NCBI GenBank assembly: GCA_020025075.1
Contig: JAHHSR010000060.1
Coordinates: 1-8,144, forward strand
DNA: 8,144 nt
From: Pectinatus sp.
GTDB lineage: Bacteria > Bacillota > Negativicutes > Selenomonadales > Selenomonadaceae
Direction of reading: 5' to 3'
Shown here: positions 5,587 through 8,144 of the stretch, in pieces
Layout of the letters: every line of letters begins with the position of its first letter
Position numbering within the stretch: the first letter of the stretch is position 1
Made by a program: the position numbers and the translations under genes
Notes under the pieces: generated by a model
Databases searched by the model: none
The model's input: the letters and a program-made list of their open reading frames with translations, nothing else
Told to the model about the DNA's origin: nothing

Positions 5587-7638
5587 TTGCGCCTAGACGA
5601 CGAAGTAAAGTATCTTAAAGGGGTAGGTCCTAAAAGAGCGCAGGCACTAAAGAGGCTCGGCATAGTAACAATATATGACCTTTTGAGCTATTATCCTAAA
5701 GGATATACGGACCAAAGCGAAATAACGCCAATTGCCAATCTTGAAGCGGGAACTATCGCTAACATTCGTGGTAGAATTTGCGGCATCAAGGAACAGATGA
5801 CACGCAATCGCCTGACCATCCTCACGGCGTTTATTGACGATGGCACGGACGTAATAAGCGCTATCTGGTTCAATAAAAAATTTTTGAAGGAAAAGCTGCG
5901 CCATGGAACAAATATCTTTCTGCACGGCAAAATAGAATATGCCTATGGCGGCCAGGGACGCTGCTGCATGAAAAATATTACCTCATTTGAGATAGACCCG
6001 CAGGAAAGGCCAGTAAACTTTGTTCCTGTCTATGCCTTAGTGGAAGGAATTAAGGCAAAATTTCTCTGTGAACTTATGACGAATGCTTTTGCTGAGATTT
6101 CTCAAATTCCAGATGCCTTTTCGCCTGAGCTAAAAAACCGTTACGGGCTTTTAGCTAAGCGTGAAGCAATGTACACCCTGCATTTTCCCAAAAATAAAGA
6201 CAGCCTTGCAAAAGCCAGATATACCTTAATTTTTGAAGAATTGTTCTTGCTTCAATATGGCCGCCTGCACATAAAAAGCTCTTACGTTTCTGATAAGAAA
6301 AATGCCCGTTGCCTTGCCAATGGCTCGCTCGTCGAACAGGTAACCAGCCTGTTGCCCTTTCACCTTACAAAAGACCAGCAAAAGGCATGGCAGGGAATAT
6401 GCCGTGATATGGAAGCACCTTACTGCATGCAGCGACTTTTGCAAGGCGATGTCGGCTCTGGCAAGACCGTTGTCGCCCTTTTGGCATTGGCAAAAGCCGT
6501 TGAAAATGGCTATCAGGGCGCTTTTATGGCGCCGACAGAAATTTTGGCGCAGCAGCATTACCTGACTTTTGTCCAAATGCTAAAAGATACAAATATTACA
6601 ATAGGTCTTTTAACAGGCAGCCTTTCATCTAAAGAGCATCGCCAGATAATCGAAGCGACAGCAAATGGCACTTGTCAGATTGTCATTGGAACGCACGCTT
6701 TAATTCAGGACAAAGTTTCTTTTTCTAATTTAGGATTGGTAATAACAGATGAGCAGCATCGCTTTGGCATTGAGCAGCGCGCCAGGCTGGGGGAAAAGTC
6801 CTGTTGTCAGCCAGATACATTGATTATGACGGCAACCCCCATACCGCGCACGATGACCTTGACCTTTTATGGTGATTTGAGCGTTTCATCCATTTACCAC
6901 CTGCCGCCGGGAAGAAAGCCGATTCGCACCTTTTTGCGCACGCCACAGGCAAGGGATAAAATCTATCAATTCATTTTGGGGCAGATAGAAAAAGGCTACC
7001 AAGCATATGTGGTTTGCCCGCTCATTGCCGAATCGGATAGTATCAAAGCAGTCTGCGTCGAGTCGATTTACGAGGAGCTTGCAAATGGCATTTTCAAAGA
7101 TGTTCCTTGTGGCCTATTGCATGGTAAATTGCCAGCCGAAGAAAAGGAGCAGATAATGCAGGATTTTGCTGCTAATAAGCTTAAATTGCTCATATCCACT
7201 ACCGTCATCGAAGTAGGCGTCAATGTCCCCAATGCCTCGGTCATGGTTATTGAAGGAGCGGAACGCTTTGGGCTGGCACAGCTTCACCAGCTGCGCGGCA
7301 GAATTGGACGTGGCAGCGCACAATCATATTGCATTATGGTCTCTTACAACAAAAATGAAAACTCACAGCAGCGCCTAAAACTCATGGAAGAGGTAAGCGA
7401 TGGCTTTGCCCTTGCAGAGGCTGACTTAAAGCTGCGCGGACCAGGACAGTTTTTCGGCTCATTGCAGCATGGCCTGCCAGACCTGAAAATTGCCAGCCTT
7501 CTTGATGACTTAGCCATTTTAAAACGGGCAAGAGAGTGTGCCGCCTATTGCTTTGAAGCACATCTAGGTGAGGAAGCGATAAAAAAAATTATTGCCCTGC
7601 AGTATAAGGAAGATTTTGCCAAATTTATGCGGAATTAA
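5587..7638 (+). CDS. recG: ATP-dependent DNA helicase RecG
   Basis: This is a superfamily 2 double-stranded DNA translocase that regresses stalled forks and migrates Holliday junctions. The 683 residues match the usual RecG length. The N-terminus has a helix-hairpin-helix-like YLKGVGPKRAQAL (9-21), then the OB-fold wedge domain (about 55-145). The helicase core has LTKDQQ (260-265), Walker A GDVGSGKT (287-294), Walker B DEQH (388-391), TATPIPRT (415-422) and motif VI QLRGRIGRG (568-576). The C-terminal RGPGQFFGSLQHGLP segment follows the RecG pattern. TTG at 5587 is chosen because AAGGAGG (5573-5579) lies 7 nt upstream; an earlier in-frame TTG at 5569 would place that site inside the gene. 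It stands alone after the aspS terminator, so it probably has its own promoter in 5544-5570, where only a weak TAATAAT is visible. No clear terminator follows it. Confidence 0.96.
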   Translation: MRLDDEVKYLKGVGPKRAQALKRLGIVTIYDLLSYYPKGYTDQSEITPIANLEAGTIANIRGRICGIKEQMTRNRLTILTAFIDDGTDVISAIWFNKKFLKEKLRHGTNIFLHGKIEYAYGGQGRCCMKNITSFEIDPQERPVNFVPVYALVEGIKAKFLCELMTNAFAEISQIPDAFSPELKNRYGLLAKREAMYTLHFPKNKDSLAKARYTLIFEELFLLQYGRLHIKSSYVSDKKNARCLANGSLVEQVTSLLPFHLTKDQQKAWQGICRDMEAPYCMQRLLQGDVGSGKTVVALLALAKAVENGYQGAFMAPTEILAQQHYLTFVQMLKDTNITIGLLTGSLSSKEHRQIIEATANGTCQIVIGTHALIQDKVSFSNLGLVITDEQHRFGIEQRARLGEKSCCQPDTLIMTATPIPRTMTLTFYGDLSVSSIYHLPPGRKPIRTFLRTPQARDKIYQFILGQIEKGYQAYVVCPLIAESDSIKAVCVESIYEELANGIFKDVPCGLLHGKLPAEEKEQIMQDFAANKLKLLISTTVIEVGVNVPNASVMVIEGAERFGLAQLHQLRGRIGRGSAQSYCIMVSYNKNENSQQRLKLMEEVSDGFALAEADLKLRGPGQFFGSLQHGLPDLKIASLLDDLAILKRARECAAYCFEAHLGEEAIKKIIALQYKEDFAKFMRN

Positions 7639-7665
7639 AGTTTAGTCATATAATTAGTTTAATTG

Positions 7666-7848
7666 TTAACTACTCCCGCTCATAGAGGCATGAGCTTCCT
7701 GCTTCTACGAGAACAACACTATAGTTCTAAAAGCTATGGCGACTTACACTATCTTTACAGGCGTAACTTTCCGCATTTCTTGCGATAGTTGTGATTTGTC
7801 GACTAGACGATTTATCCTACTAATATAAGACAAAAGCAATTGTATAGC
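7666..7848 (-). pseudogene. Decayed tnpB C-terminal tail
   Basis: The - strand frame starting at 7848 follows directly on a TGA (7849-7851) and reads 34 codons to TAA (7744-7746). That stretch includes DKSQLSQEMRKVTPVKIV. It continues as VAIAFRTIVLFS to a TAG (7705-7707), then KQEAHASMSGSS to a TAA (7666-7668). The KQE followed by a palindrome-encoded tail parallels SLKQEP at the right end near 8125, and resembles the variable C-terminal tails of TnpB proteins in IS200/IS605 elements. The RuvC and zinc-finger core of TnpB is absent. Either the reading frame is degenerate or the last part was always non-coding RNA. The tnpB assignment rests on pattern memory, not alignment. Confidence 0.4.
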
Positions 7849-7906
7849 TCAATTACTTGCGCATTGGCCATACCCACCTACTTTCCCAGCCTAAGAGGAA
7901 AAGTAG
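7666..7906 (-). mobile_element. Miniature IS200/IS605-family derivative
   Basis: Read on the - strand, this begins with a strong hairpin, CTACTTTTCC/GGAAAGTAG (7878-7906, one bulge), which shares CCTAAGAGGAA and GCCAT/CCCACCTA with the hairpin at 1-39. A 9-bp stem follows, AAGTAATTG/CAATTGCTT (7834-7858). It ends with a decayed tnpB tail and a right-end hairpin GCTCAT/ATGAGC (7678-7695) just after GAAGCAGGAA. The right end 8096-8144 has the parallel layout GAAGCAAGAA plus hairpin. At about 240 bp it can encode no transposase, so it would be a non-autonomous or deletion-derived copy. The retained 3' part is where IS605-type elements encode their omega RNA (reRNA). Exact ends are uncertain by several bases. 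Confidence 0.55.
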
Positions 7907-7912
7907 ATTATA

Positions 7913-8086
7913 TTAAAAAATAATAGAATGTATGGTCTTAATAAATGCATTGCTAAACATTAAATTAGGAACAAAAACGCCATCCATAACATCAATATGC
8001 AAATAATCTACCCCGGCATTTTCTAGTTTCCTAATATCATGTTTCAGACTTACCAAATTAGCACACATCATAGATGCCGATATTTT
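7913..8086 (-). pseudogene. Truncated ribulose/allulose-phosphate 3-epimerase
   Basis: A 57-codon - strand fragment reads KISASMMCANL, then KLENAGVDYLHIDVMDG and VFVPNLMF, before ending in IHSIIF and TAA (7913-7915). This is the first quarter of the ribulose-phosphate 3-epimerase (Rpe)/allulose-6-phosphate 3-epimerase (AlsE) TIM barrel. HID supplies the metal-binding His and Asp, and MDGxFVPN is the family signature; the MC after KISAS is closer to AlsE-like members. Full-length proteins have about 220-230 residues. The codon before Lys1 is GGT, not a start, and the downstream barrel is missing, replaced by the miniature element whose end lies within about 10 nt. It is therefore non-functional as an epimerase. 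Confidence 0.82.
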
Positions 8087-8095
8087 ACCTCTGAA

Positions 8096-8144
8096 CCTCC
8101 CACGACTAAAGTCGCGGGGTTCTTGCTTCAGTGACCAATGCTTA
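8096..8144 (-). mobile_element. Right end of IS200/IS605 element, tnpB 3' tail
   Basis: On the - strand the window edge reads an open frame KHWSLKQEPRDFSRG that runs through a strong hairpin. CGAC/GTCG (8103-8106 with 8111-8114) and CCC/GGG (8099-8101 with 8116-8118) flank one mismatch and a TAAA loop. GAAGCAAGAACCCCGCGAC followed by TTTAGTCGTGGGAGG is a typical right-end palindrome of IS200/IS605-family elements, next to the C-terminus of their TnpB. Most of the element lies beyond the right edge, so its completeness cannot be judged. The end abuts the epimerase fragment, with no stop codon in the shared frame. Confidence 0.65.

Noticed and set aside
7678..7695. Hairpin GCTCAT/ATGAGC as the recG terminator
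   Set aside because: No T-run follows on the + strand; its position and flank fit an IS200/IS605 right end on the - strand better.

Overview
The window is a chromosomal housekeeping segment from an anaerobe of the Bacillota. Fur, HemZ and RecG are all of the Gram-positive/Firmicute type, and HisRS carries the cysteine-rich insertion seen in that group. The moderate G+C and frequent GGC/CGC codons would fit the Negativicutes (Selenomonas relatives), but that placement is inference; no rRNA or species-level marker is present. Five intact genes, all on the + strand, fill 206-7638. They are flanked on both sides by decayed IS200/IS605-type sequence.

Layout. 1-205 holds an IS200/IS605-like terminal hairpin (1-39), a direct repeat, a nested inverted repeat and a good promoter (152-180). 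Next come fur (206-682, GTG start) and hemZ (679-2172), which overlap by ATGA. hisS (2213-3472) follows after 40 nt; its only good Shine-Dalgarno lies 26 nt upstream, separated from the ATG by a compact hairpin. fur-hemZ-hisS looks like one transcript, probably ending at a hairpin at 3485-3517. A 214-nt structured but unassigned spacer without a recognisable T-box precedes aspS (3687-5492), which ends in a 16-bp perfect terminator hairpin (5508-5543). recG (5587-7638, TTG start) stands alone after it.

7639-8144 is an insertion-sequence graveyard read on the - strand. It holds a miniature IS200/IS605 derivative (about 7666-7906) with a left-end-like hairpin, a decayed tnpB tail and a right-end hairpin; a roughly 58-residue fragment of a ribulose/allulose-phosphate 3-epimerase gene lacking its start codon and C-terminal three quarters (7913-8086); and the right end of a second IS200/IS605 element (8096-8144) whose tnpB tail is open in frame with the epimerase fragment.

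How the genes fit together. Fur senses ferrous iron and HemZ acts on porphyrin/heme metabolism, so their translational coupling links iron sensing to heme synthesis. HisRS and AspRS charge tRNAs; AspRS has a His at a position linked to relaxed tRNA(Asn) recognition. RecG remodels stalled forks and Holliday junctions. No complete new system is visible. The most interesting items are the hisS SD-hairpin-AUG arrangement, the structured hisS-aspS spacer and the IS200/IS605-derived right flank.
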